From CAZKHG01 sp964552655 (GTDB taxonomy: Bacteria; Bacteroidota; Bacteroidia; Bacteroidales; Tenuifilaceae), in contig CAZKHG010000044.1 in NCBI GenBank assembly GCA_964552655.1, positions 1 to 28,948 of the forward strand: 28,948 nt of DNA. The letters run 5' to 3'. The notes under the pieces are model-generated. The model was not told where the DNA came from. It did not search any database and saw nothing but the letters and a program-made list of their open reading frames with translations. Below are positions 15,202 to 22,994 of this stretch, one piece after another; the first letter of the stretch is position 1; each line of letters begins with the position of its first letter. The translations under genes and the position numbers were made by a program.

Positions 15202-16407
15202 TTAATCGCTGGTCATAATAAATAATGGCTGCATTTCGAAGCTCTTGTAATATGGCCTTAACCTATCGGTATTGTAATAGCGTTGCAGGTTAACCACTTT
15301 TTTATGTTGGGCAATAACATCAATGGGCATATTATCATAACGGCCATTTTTTAGAACAACCAAACGACCATGTACACCTTTCTGGATTAGGTCCAGTGCA
15401 AGGTTCCCAAAAGCCATTGGAACAATGGAGTCGATAGCATCGGGTTCACCGCCACGAACCAGATAGCCAAGGTTCTGGCTGATAACATTTATCACCTTCC
15501 CATTATTAAATTTAGCCGAAAGCTCCTTGATTTGTTTAGATACCAGATCGCCAATTCCACCCAGTTTTGCATGGCCATATGCATCGCGCTCTGTGCCCTG
15601 AATAACCATCTCCTCGATACCTTCAAATGTAGCACCCTCCGAAACCAATACGGTTGAATATTTGCTGGGATTTCTATTCCGATCATCAATCAGTAATTCT
15701 GTCAGCTTCTCCACATTAAACTTAAATTCAGGGATAACGCATCTGTTTGCAATTCCAGCCATTGTGGGCAGCATAGCGGTAAAACCAGCATACCGGCCAA
15801 AAACCTCCATTACCAGGATTCGTTCATGCGAACCAGCAGAAGTTCGAAGGATATCGGTAAGCGCTATGGTTCTGGTAACACAGGTACTGAAACCAATACA
15901 ATAATCAGTCCCGGGAACATCATTATCCATTGTTTTGGGTATGGCAATAACTTTGACCCCTTCCTGATAAAGCCGTACGCCATAGCTCAGCGTATCGTCA
16001 CCTCCAATAGGAATAAGGTAATCAATCCCCAGGAAATGAAGATTTTTTAAAACCTCAGGGGTAAGATCATTCTTATCCTTATTATAGGAATTCTTCAAAT
16101 GCTCAGGTACAGAATCCTTTGCCACTTTGCTGGGATTGGTTCTTGAGGTATGCAAAAAGGTGCCACCGGTTCTAAAAGCTTTGTTGACTCTTTCCTCGGT
16201 TAGTACTTCGTAGCAGTTGCTATTGTCGATTTTTTTATCGCGGATAATTTCAATCATTCCGGCCCATCCCCGTTTTAACCCAATTACCTCATAACCTTCG
16301 CGTAAAGCACGAATGGTAACGGCTCTGATAGCCGGATTTAACCCAGGAACATCACCACCTCCGGTTAATATTCCAATTACACCTTTACTTTTTTTAGCAG
16401 TTGACAT
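15202..16407 (-). CDS. 6-phosphofructokinase, probably pyrophosphate-dependent
   Basis: A 401-residue PfkA-family glycolytic enzyme converting fructose 6-phosphate to fructose 1,6-bisphosphate. It has the GGGDVPGLN phosphate loop (16-24), GGDDT (135-139), PKTMDND (157-163) with catalytic Asp161, and the MEVFGRYAGF substrate block. Two residues decide the phosphoryl donor. Asp138 stands where E. coli has Gly104, and Lys158 where it has Gly124; this pair is known to block ATP and favour pyrophosphate. The enzyme is therefore probably reversible and PPi-linked. It has its own promoter. ATP use cannot be fully excluded without assay. Confidence 0.9.
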   Translation of the reverse strand: MSTAKKSKGVIGILTGGGDVPGLNPAIRAVTIRALREGYEVIGLKRGWAGMIEIIRDKKIDNSNCYEVLTEERVNKAFRTGGTFLHTSRTNPSKVAKDSVPEHLKNSYNKDKNDLTPEVLKNLHFLGIDYLIPIGGDDTLSYGVRLYQEGVKVIAIPKTMDNDVPGTDYCIGFSTCVTRTIALTDILRTSAGSHERILVMEVFGRYAGFTAMLPTMAGIANRCVIPEFKFNVEKLTELLIDDRNRNPSKYSTVLVSEGATFEGIEEMVIQGTERDAYGHAKLGGIGDLVSKQIKELSAKFNNGKVINVISQNLGYLVRGGEPDAIDSIVPMAFGNLALDLIQKGVHGRLVVLKNGRYDNMPIDVIAQHKKVVNLQRYYNTDRLRPYYKSFEMQPLFIMTSD

Positions 16408-16432
16408 AGTAGTAGTTTAAAATATTCGACCC

Positions 16433-16465
16433 TAAAGATAGAATAAAATGGAAATGATTGTCAAA
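16433..16465 (-). promoter_or_regulatory. Promoter of the phosphofructokinase gene
   Basis: On the minus strand, TTTG (16465-16462), a 21-base spacer and TATCTTTA (16440-16433, 7 of 8 to TANNTTTG) lie about 25 bases before the ATG. This is a good fit to the Bacteroidota promoter. Confidence 0.5.
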
Positions 16466-16479
16466 TTAATAAATTGAAT

Positions 16480-17037
16480 TTAATCCCAGGATATTCTGAG
16501 TTCGGTTATTGAATCGCCTTTAACCATTGATTTAATTGGGCTGATTTTTACGTTTTTACATCCAGTAACCTCCAGGGCTCGCTCAATCCATCCCAGTATC
16601 CGTGCTTCAATCACCTCATGGTTTGAAGGCAATCGGGAGATATTAAGAATTACGTGTTTGGGACCTGTTTCTTTAACTGAAATGTCAGAGGGGTCGTAGT
16701 ATGAGGGGAGAATTTTACCGGCACGTCCTATGATAAACTGAGGTGTAGCCATCTTTACAAATACCTTGTAAATACCTGATAGCGCAGTTTCTGCGCTATA
16801 CCTTCCGGTTTCCCACCCGGCTTTATAGCTTTCACCATTAAAAATGAGCTGTCCTACGGCTATTGTGGGATCCAATGCCCCATCTTTTACCGGGTACCAA
16901 TCTGAAACGTAAACAGGTTTGGACATAATCTTTTTTGCCCCATCAGGCAACAATCTTAGCCATTCTGAATATTTATCAGCATGTTTAAGCTGAACATAAT
17001 CTTGAATAGATTTTACTGCTGTTCCTTTTACATACAT
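16480..17037 (-). CDS. Protein of unknown function, possibly heme-NO/V4R (DUF2378)-like fold
   Basis: A 185-residue soluble protein that I do not firmly recognise. It opens with KGTAVKSIQDYVQLKHADKY, has a WYPVKDGALDPTIAVGQL segment, then GRYSAETALSGIYKVFVKMATP, and closes with an ERALEVTGCKNVKISP / KGDSITELRISW pair. This order of helix, WYP, Gly-Arg-Tyr and a final Cys-to-Trp beta region resembles the DUF2378/heme-NO-binding/4-vinyl-reductase fold. I see no certain heme ligand. It is divergent from the M1 peptidase gene and upstream of phosphofructokinase on the same strand, but a separate promoter for the latter argues against one operon. Confidence 0.45.
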   Translation of the reverse strand: MYVKGTAVKSIQDYVQLKHADKYSEWLRLLPDGAKKIMSKPVYVSDWYPVKDGALDPTIAVGQLIFNGESYKAGWETGRYSAETALSGIYKVFVKMATPQFIIGRAGKILPSYYDPSDISVKETGPKHVILNISRLPSNHEVIEARILGWIERALEVTGCKNVKISPIKSMVKGDSITELRISWD

Positions 17038-17114
17038 AACCAGGTTGTATTTAAAATTTTTTTAATTTAATACGAATGTTTAATAACACAAAATATTTTA
17101 CAGAAAACATCCTT

Positions 17115-17142
17115 TTTGTAAGGTAAAATGCAATTATATTTG
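17115..17142 (+). promoter_or_regulatory. Promoter of the M1 peptidase gene
   Basis: TTTG at 17115-17118 and a perfect TATATTTG at 17135-17142 are separated by 16 bases, slightly short. The ATG at 17165 follows after 22 bases, giving a very short leader. Confidence 0.5.
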
Positions 17143-17164
17143 ATCGAACAACAATTCCTGAGAT

Positions 17165-19081
17165 ATGAAATTTATAGTTACACTGCTCCTTCTTTTTATA
17201 TATAGTGCCAATTATGGTCAGCTTTTGGAAAATCAAGAGCCCGGGAAGCCAAGAAGTTTACCTAAATCTCCTGCTGGTTATAAATACAACACGGATATGG
17301 ATAATTATGATATAACCTACTACGGGCTTGATCTTGAAGCAACAATTTCTAACAACTTTATTAGCGGGTCAGTGATAGTTAAGGCGAGAGCTAAAAGCGA
17401 ACCAATGTCAAAGTTCGTGATCCAGCTAATCAATCAATTTAGTGTAAGTAGTGTTCAGCTAAATGGGGTTTCGGTTCCATTTAGCCATTTGGCTGACGAA
17501 ATTTCTGTTAACACAACACCATCAATTCCTGCAGGAGAGTATTTTACTGTAAAAATTTTTTACAGTGGCAATGCAGGTGAAGGCTTAACCTGTTCACGTT
17601 CTACCTGGGGGAACTACGTTACCTGGTCGCTATCGGAATCTTTTCATGCTTATGAATGGTTTCCCGTTAAACAGTCGTTAACGGATAAAGCCGATAGTGT
17701 TGATGTATTTGTTACTGTACCTTCATATCTTGAGGTTGCCTCAAATGGTTTGCTTAAAAAAACTGTTTTACTTACAAATAATAAAAAAAGATACGAATGG
17801 CAAAGCCGTTATCCTATTGATTACTACCTTATTTCAATTACGATTGCAGATTATATTGAGTATGATACTTTTGCTAATCCCGTTGGGATGGCTTCACCCC
17901 TAATTATTCAAAATTTTGTTTATAATATTTCCGGTTGCCTCGATTCATATAAAAGTGTAATAGATCAGACAGATGAAATGATTGAATTATACTCCAACCT
18001 TTTTGGCACTTACCCGTTTGCAAAGGAAAAATATGGACATGTAATGGCTCCGTTTGGAGGTGGCATGGAGCATCAAACAATTACAACTGTTGGGTACTTC
18101 TCCACTGGGCTGGTTGCACATGAGTTGGCTCACATGTGGTTTGGCGATTATGTAACCTGCGCTACATGGCAGGATATATGGATTAACGAGGGTTTTGCAT
18201 CTTATGTTGAATACCTGCAACTTCAGAACCAGGTAAACCAATATAGCGCAGATGGCTGGATGAACGATGCACAGTCGAGGGCATTGCTGTCCCCAAATGG
18301 GAGTGTTTATATAAATTCCGCAGAAGCAACTGATGAAAACAGAATTTTCAGCTATAACCTTTCATATAAAAAGGGTGCGGCAATTATTCACATGCTCAGG
18401 TACGAAATAAATAACGACCAACTCTTTTTTGAAATCCTCAGAGAATACCTGATAAGGTATGGTCATTCTACTGCAACAGGTGAAGATTTTAAAACAGTTG
18501 TAAATGATCTTACAAGTAAAGATTTCGCATGGTTTTTTGATCAGTGGTACTATGGATACGGTTATCCTGAATTCAGTTTCCAGTATGGTTATTCCGATAA
18601 CCATTCGTGGGTTACCATAACACAATCACCTTCAAACATCCAGACCCCTTTATTTAGAACCTCAATGGAATTGAAGCTTAATCACCAGAATAGTACAACA
18701 ACCCAGCGGGTTTTTATTTCAGAGAATCCTCAAACATTTACCTTTGATACGCCTCCTATTACCTCAATTACCCCTGATCCTGATAAATGGATTCTAAAAC
18801 GAATTGGTACAATTTCATCAGATAATATAATTGGTAAGGATGATTTTTGGGTAACCATTGGCCCCAACCCATTTTCAGATAATATTACGATCAGTTTAAA
18901 CACCAATTTTGTTGGTAATTATGATTTCACATTATATGATATGTCAGGGAAACTGCTGTTACAACAGAAAGTAGCCAAAAATACCCAAACCATTAATCTT
19001 TCAGGAATTGCCAAAGGCATTTATTTGGTTAAAATAGCCAATGGACAAAAAAGTACATTACGTAAACTGGTTAAAGAATAA
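17165..19081 (+). CDS. Secreted M1-family zinc aminopeptidase with type IX sorting domain
   Basis: A 638-residue exported metallopeptidase. A signal peptide (about 1-18, ending SANYGQ) is followed by the M1 N-terminal beta domain. The catalytic domain has the zinc site His319-Glu-Leu-Ala-His323 plus Glu342 (NEGFASY), and a YKKGAAIIHMLRYE block carrying the likely catalytic Tyr. The substrate loop reads GGGMEH (298-303) instead of the classic GAMEN. Residues about 560-638 (GPNPFSDNITISL, then YDMSGKLL, then GIYLVKI) form a type A sorting domain that directs secretion through the type IX system and removal at the outer membrane. It likely trims amino acids from peptides outside the cell. Confidence 0.9.
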   Translation: MKFIVTLLLLFIYSANYGQLLENQEPGKPRSLPKSPAGYKYNTDMDNYDITYYGLDLEATISNNFISGSVIVKARAKSEPMSKFVIQLINQFSVSSVQLNGVSVPFSHLADEISVNTTPSIPAGEYFTVKIFYSGNAGEGLTCSRSTWGNYVTWSLSESFHAYEWFPVKQSLTDKADSVDVFVTVPSYLEVASNGLLKKTVLLTNNKKRYEWQSRYPIDYYLISITIADYIEYDTFANPVGMASPLIIQNFVYNISGCLDSYKSVIDQTDEMIELYSNLFGTYPFAKEKYGHVMAPFGGGMEHQTITTVGYFSTGLVAHELAHMWFGDYVTCATWQDIWINEGFASYVEYLQLQNQVNQYSADGWMNDAQSRALLSPNGSVYINSAEATDENRIFSYNLSYKKGAAIIHMLRYEINNDQLFFEILREYLIRYGHSTATGEDFKTVVNDLTSKDFAWFFDQWYYGYGYPEFSFQYGYSDNHSWVTITQSPSNIQTPLFRTSMELKLNHQNSTTTQRVFISENPQTFTFDTPPITSITPDPDKWILKRIGTISSDNIIGKDDFWVTIGPNPFSDNITISLNTNFVGNYDFTLYDMSGKLLLQQKVAKNTQTINLSGIAKGIYLVKIANGQKSTLRKLVKE

Positions 19082-19083
19082 GA

Positions 19084-19905
19084 TTACACCACAACCCATG
19101 CAGGTTTTGTCTCTAAAACTTCGGGGTTATGGAATACCTTTTTAATATACCTGAACAATAGCCCGCCGTGGTAGGCATCCACAACCCTGTGATCCATAGC
19201 AATGCTGAGGGATAAGATTTTTCTTGGAACAATCTGATCATTAACCACCCAGGGTCGTTTATTGGTACTGCCCTGAATCATAACAAATGATACGTTTGAG
19301 GTTGGGAATAACGCCGGGTAGCCAATATCCAGGCCAAATGTTCCGATGTTTGACAGGAGGAACGATCCAAAGCTATCTGTTTTCAAACCCAAGGCAGGCA
19401 TTGAAATTCCCCATCCAATAGTTAATTTTTTATAGATGTTGAAAACCCAACCCCTCAATGGCCAAGGTATAGATGCCAGAAGATTTTTCGATTGCATGGT
19501 TTTGTTTTCCGATCCCTTGCGCGAATTATTTATATCTTCTGCCATCAATGTGGATAGTTCGTTTAACGTAAGGGTATCTGCATTATTAATTTTAACTGAA
19601 CTCATCTGCGATCCCTTTAAAAGCACACTAACAGTAGCATCTATTTGACTTCTTGGGATAATCTTCCCTCTTCTCACATACCCGTTAAGCTCAGGCACTT
19701 CTTCCTTAAGGGCTCTTGCTATTGTTAAAATCAGTACATGAGAGATGGTAATTTTAATGCCCTTTTGCCTGCTCCTGACAATGTAGTTTTCAAGATCTGT
19801 TACATCCACTTCAACAGTTCCAAGTATTTTGGAATCAACGGGTTTTTTATAAACAACAGAGGCGACCTTCCTCCATGTATTATTGAAATTATTTGTACTG
19901 TTCAT
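19084..19905 (-). CDS. Stand-alone 2-oxoacid dehydrogenase E2-type acyltransferase domain
   Basis: A 273-residue protein matching only the catalytic domain of dihydrolipoyl acyltransferases. It begins right at the catalytic domain (WRKVASVVYKKP) and has the IAxALKEEVPELNGY segment and the SNIGTFGLDIGYPALFP block. The catalytic motif is DHRVVDAY: His239 and Asp243 are kept, but the Gly normally after Asp is Ala244. The lipoyl and E1/E3-binding domains that normally precede this region are absent, so it cannot carry its own lipoyl arm. A chloramphenicol-acetyltransferase-like role, acting on free CoA thioesters, is possible. No E1 or E3 gene is nearby. Confidence 0.78.
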   Translation of the reverse strand: MNSTNNFNNTWRKVASVVYKKPVDSKILGTVEVDVTDLENYIVRSRQKGIKITISHVLILTIARALKEEVPELNGYVRRGKIIPRSQIDATVSVLLKGSQMSSVKINNADTLTLNELSTLMAEDINNSRKGSENKTMQSKNLLASIPWPLRGWVFNIYKKLTIGWGISMPALGLKTDSFGSFLLSNIGTFGLDIGYPALFPTSNVSFVMIQGSTNKRPWVVNDQIVPRKILSLSIAMDHRVVDAYHGGLLFRYIKKVFHNPEVLETKPAWVVV

Positions 19906-19909
19906 CTAA

Positions 19910-19917
19910 CAAATATA
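19910..19917 (-). promoter_or_regulatory. -7 element abutting the E2-type gene start
   Basis: The minus strand reads a perfect TATATTTG ending only four bases before the ATG at 19905. If used, transcription would begin at or near the start codon, giving a leaderless mRNA. Confidence 0.35.
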
Positions 19918-19965
19918 AAAACTAATCGTTAATTTGCTAAAAGAATCAAAAATTTCGGGTAATCT

Positions 19966-20466
19966 ATGGCCATAAATAAAATCCTGCTTTTAGGAAATCC
20001 TGAGCTTTACAGAGTTTCTGAAGAAATAAAAGAAATTGAATTAAATGTAATTAAACCAGTAGTTACAGATTTGCATGATTCGATGATGAATTTCAGGAAA
20101 AAATATGGTTTTGGAAGAGCGATTGCTGCACCTCAAATTGGTTTTTTTAAACGTTTAATCTATTTGCACATAGATAAACCTGTTGTGATTATAAATCCCG
20201 TCCTAGCTGATTTTAGCGATATAACTTTCGAGGTTTGGGACGATTGTATGAGCTTTCCTGACCTGCTCGTTAAAGTGAGACGCCATAAAAGTTGTAAAAT
20301 AACATTCAAAGATTTGGAATGGAATGATCAGCAGATGGTAATCAGTGATGATTTATCAGAATTAATTCAACATGAGTACGATCATCTAGATGGAATTTTA
20401 GCAGTGCAAAGGGCCATTGACAAATTTTCTTTTGCCCTAAGCAGCGAAAGGGTAAATCTGATGTAG
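19966..20466 (+). CDS. def: Peptide deformylase-like protein with altered motif 2
   Basis: A 166-residue metalloenzyme of the deformylase family, which removes the formyl group from new proteins. Motif 1 is GFGRAIAAPQIG (48-59), close to GxGxAAPQ. Motif 3 is QHEYDHLDG with His136, Glu137 and His140, as required for metal and catalysis. Motif 2 normally reads EGCLS; here it is DDCMS (92-96), which keeps the metal-binding Cys94 but changes the two residues before it. The enzyme may be active, but substrate preference could differ from the housekeeping copy, which is expected elsewhere in the genome. It is divergent from the E2-type gene. Confidence 0.8.
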   Translation: MAINKILLLGNPELYRVSEEIKEIELNVIKPVVTDLHDSMMNFRKKYGFGRAIAAPQIGFFKRLIYLHIDKPVVIINPVLADFSDITFEVWDDCMSFPDLLVKVRRHKSCKITFKDLEWNDQQMVISDDLSELIQHEYDHLDGILAVQRAIDKFSFALSSERVNLM

Positions 20467-20470
20467 AGTT

Positions 20471-22876
20471 TCAAATCCTGATTCCTATTACTAAAATATC
20501 ATCAACCTGTTCGTTTTTGCCTTGCCAATCATTTAAAAACTTCTCCAGGTATTTTTTTTGCTCTACCATGGTTAAGTCTTGAATGGAGAGAAGTATTTCC
20601 TGAAATTTTTTGGACTTCAGCTTATGGTAGTTCGGGCCACCAAACTGCGAGGAATACCCATCGGAAAAAATATAAATTGAATCGTTTGGCATCAGCTGAA
20701 ATTCCTGGATCTGAAAATCATAGATATCATTCGGGTGAACTCCAATGGGCATTCTGTCTGCTTTATACTCAATAAAATCTACGTTGCTATCATTTGGGTT
20801 TTTTCGGAAGAGGTACAAGGGGTTATTGGCTCCTGAGTATTGCAACATTTTATTATCCAAATCGATTAGAACAAATGCGATGTCCATTCCATCCTGTGTC
20901 TGGTGTTTCTCACTGGTTTGGTGCAGCGATTTTTTTAATCGTTTTCTCAGCTCATTCAGGATCATATTGGGCGGGTTTACATCACGCTTGGAAACTATTT
21001 CATTTAGCAAAGAAACGCCCATCATGCTCATGAAAGCACCCGGAACGCCATGTCCTGTACAGTCTGCAGCAGCAATATATACGATGTTTTTAATCTGTTT
21101 AAACCAGTAAAAATCACCACTAACAATATCTCTGGGTTTATATACGATAAAGTAATCCTTTAAACTTTGCTCAAGTATTTCTGTGGTTGGCATTATTGCA
21201 TTCTGGATAAGACTCGCGTAGTTTATGCTGGCTTTTATATTCCGATGAGCTTCCTCCAACTCCTCCTTTTGTTGATTTAGCCTTATATTCTTATTCCTTA
21301 TCTCATTATTTTTGGTTTGGAGTAGCAACTTTGACTTCTTTTGCTTTTGCTGGTTCCTGTAAATAAAAAATACCACAACCAACACCATTCCAAATGCAGC
21401 AACGAAAAGCAGGGTATAAAAACGTTGCCGGGCCAGCTGTTTATCATGCTCAAACTCCTTCCTTTGCTGTTCAGCCAATAGCTGAGACTCCTTTTTTTGG
21501 TACTCATAATCAGCTTGTAAAAGTTGAGTTTTTTTCTCCTTCTCAATGCTGATAAGGCTATCGGAGTATGTTTTAAAAAGCTTGTGATATTTTAATGCTT
21601 CCATGCCGTTACCTAACTTCTCGTAAATTTCGCTAAGGGTTGAGGAAACATCCATTATTTCATTCGGTGTACCAGCACTAAGGGATATCTGTAGCCCTTT
21701 CTTTGCATACCTTAATGCCTGCTGGAAATCATTTATTTCTAAATAGCACTTGGCTAACGAGTTTTTAATATTCCCGTCAAGGGTAACGTTACCAAGTTCG
21801 ATATTCAGCTTATCAGCCTTATGAAGATATTCAAGAGCAATTTGGAAAGATTTCTTCTCCAGATAAATATTTCCAATCCCAAGTAAAGTAGATGCGATCC
21901 CGTTCTTGTCGCCTATTTCCTGCTTGATTGCAAGAGATTTATTGTTCATATCAAGAGCTTCATCTATTTTTCCCTGTCTGAAGTAAATGCTTGATATATT
22001 AGTCATGCTACTTGATATTCCCTGCTTATCGCCAATCTCCTCCCTTATTTTTAAAGCCTTAAAATGCATCTCGAGAGCGTCCTGAAATTTTTTCTGATTT
22101 TCGTAGATTAGTGCAATATTATTAAGTACAACCGCCATACTTTGTTTATCGCCAATTTCCTCTTTTGTTTTTAGCGATTTTAAGTTCATCTCCAACGCTT
22201 CCGGGTAATTACCCTGTTCAAAATAAATTAAGGCAAGGCTGATCTGGTTTATTGATATTCCTATTTTGTCTCCAAGTTCTTCCCTTATCTTAATTGCTTT
22301 TGTATGCATCTCAATGGCATCCTTATACATTCCCTGATAGATAAAAATGTTGCCCAAGTTGGAATAGCTCATTGCAACGCCCGGGATATCCTTTATCTCT
22401 TCTCTAATCTGCAAAGCTTTATAGTGCATGTCCTGGGCTTCGGGGTAATTACCTTGCTCGGTATAAATTATTGCAATATTATTCGCACTTCTTGCCTGAA
22501 CCTTTTTCAGGTTAAACTTTTCGGCTATTGTCAATGATTGTCGAAAGTATTTCAATGCATCGGGATAGTTGCTTTTTACCCAATTGTACAAACCTATGCA
22601 TCTTAACGCTTCAGCGCTTCCACTATTAAAATCTACTCTATCCGATAATTCTTTGGCTTGTAATGCAAAAAACAGAGTAGAATCCGGATTAATACGATGA
22701 TATTTGTAAGCTAACTCATTTATCAGGTTGATAAAACTGGTATCAGCTTGCTGGCTATTTCGCTTCTGTAGTTTTGCATAAACTTTCCTTAAACTGTCTA
22801 TCTCTTGCTGTTGAGAGCGAACCTGTATTGTATATAGAATGGTGAATAGAAGTAAAAAACCTATTGTTTTTTTCAT
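20471..22876 (-). CDS. TPR-sensor SpoIIE-type serine phosphatase, second copy
   Basis: An 801-residue paralogue of the 3164-5386 gene with the same plan. A signal peptide (about 1-21) precedes a TPR region (about 45-440), of which residues 101-360 repeat with an exact 40-residue period (for example QGNYPEALEM, QKKFQDALEM). A membrane helix lies at about 485-505, then a Gln/Lys/Glu-rich coiled coil to about 545. The SpoIIE/PP2C domain (about 545-801) has Asp588 in SGDFYW, Asp605 in ADCTGHG, Asp739 in SDGY and Asp792/793. It should dephosphorylate a cytoplasmic partner in response to a periplasmic signal. No partner gene is adjacent. Its end is four bases from the deformylase stop. Confidence 0.88.
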   Translation of the reverse strand: MKKTIGFLLLFTILYTIQVRSQQQEIDSLRKVYAKLQKRNSQQADTSFINLINELAYKYHRINPDSTLFFALQAKELSDRVDFNSGSAEALRCIGLYNWVKSNYPDALKYFRQSLTIAEKFNLKKVQARSANNIAIIYTEQGNYPEAQDMHYKALQIREEIKDIPGVAMSYSNLGNIFIYQGMYKDAIEMHTKAIKIREELGDKIGISINQISLALIYFEQGNYPEALEMNLKSLKTKEEIGDKQSMAVVLNNIALIYENQKKFQDALEMHFKALKIREEIGDKQGISSSMTNISSIYFRQGKIDEALDMNNKSLAIKQEIGDKNGIASTLLGIGNIYLEKKSFQIALEYLHKADKLNIELGNVTLDGNIKNSLAKCYLEINDFQQALRYAKKGLQISLSAGTPNEIMDVSSTLSEIYEKLGNGMEALKYHKLFKTYSDSLISIEKEKKTQLLQADYEYQKKESQLLAEQQRKEFEHDKQLARQRFYTLLFVAAFGMVLVVVFFIYRNQQKQKKSKLLLQTKNNEIRNKNIRLNQQKEELEEAHRNIKASINYASLIQNAIMPTTEILEQSLKDYFIVYKPRDIVSGDFYWFKQIKNIVYIAAADCTGHGVPGAFMSMMGVSLLNEIVSKRDVNPPNMILNELRKRLKKSLHQTSEKHQTQDGMDIAFVLIDLDNKMLQYSGANNPLYLFRKNPNDSNVDFIEYKADRMPIGVHPNDIYDFQIQEFQLMPNDSIYIFSDGYSSQFGGPNYHKLKSKKFQEILLSIQDLTMVEQKKYLEKFLNDWQGKNEQVDDILVIGIRI
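21857..22456 (-). repeat. 120-bp periodic segment encoding 40-residue TPR units
   Basis: Five units in register (residues 141-340 of the second TPR-SpoIIE protein) have Q-G-x-Y-x-x-A-x-x-M and EEIGDK at fixed positions. The exact period suggests duplication and possible copy-number change by recombination. Confidence 0.75.
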
Positions 22877-22940
22877 TGCCAGGCATTTTTTTCGATGAGA
22901 TCAAGTTACTATAAGTATCAATAATATCAAATTATTAGAT

Positions 22941-22970
22941 AAAAAAACCTATCCAAATCGTTGGATAGGT
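22941..22970 (-). terminator. Rho-independent terminator of the symporter/CoA-transferase/oxidoreductase operon
   Basis: A perfect 10-bp stem (22947-22956 with 22961-22970) and a 4-base loop are followed on the minus strand by seven T. It lies 24 bases past the beta-gamma subunit stop and insulates the second TPR-SpoIIE gene. Confidence 0.85.
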
Positions 22971-22994
22971 CCGCTAATCCTGGCAGGGTATAAC

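Noticed and set aside
21857..22456. Regular 120-base repeat that might suggest a CRISPR array.
   Set aside because: Units have no unique spacers and encode in-frame TPR helices.
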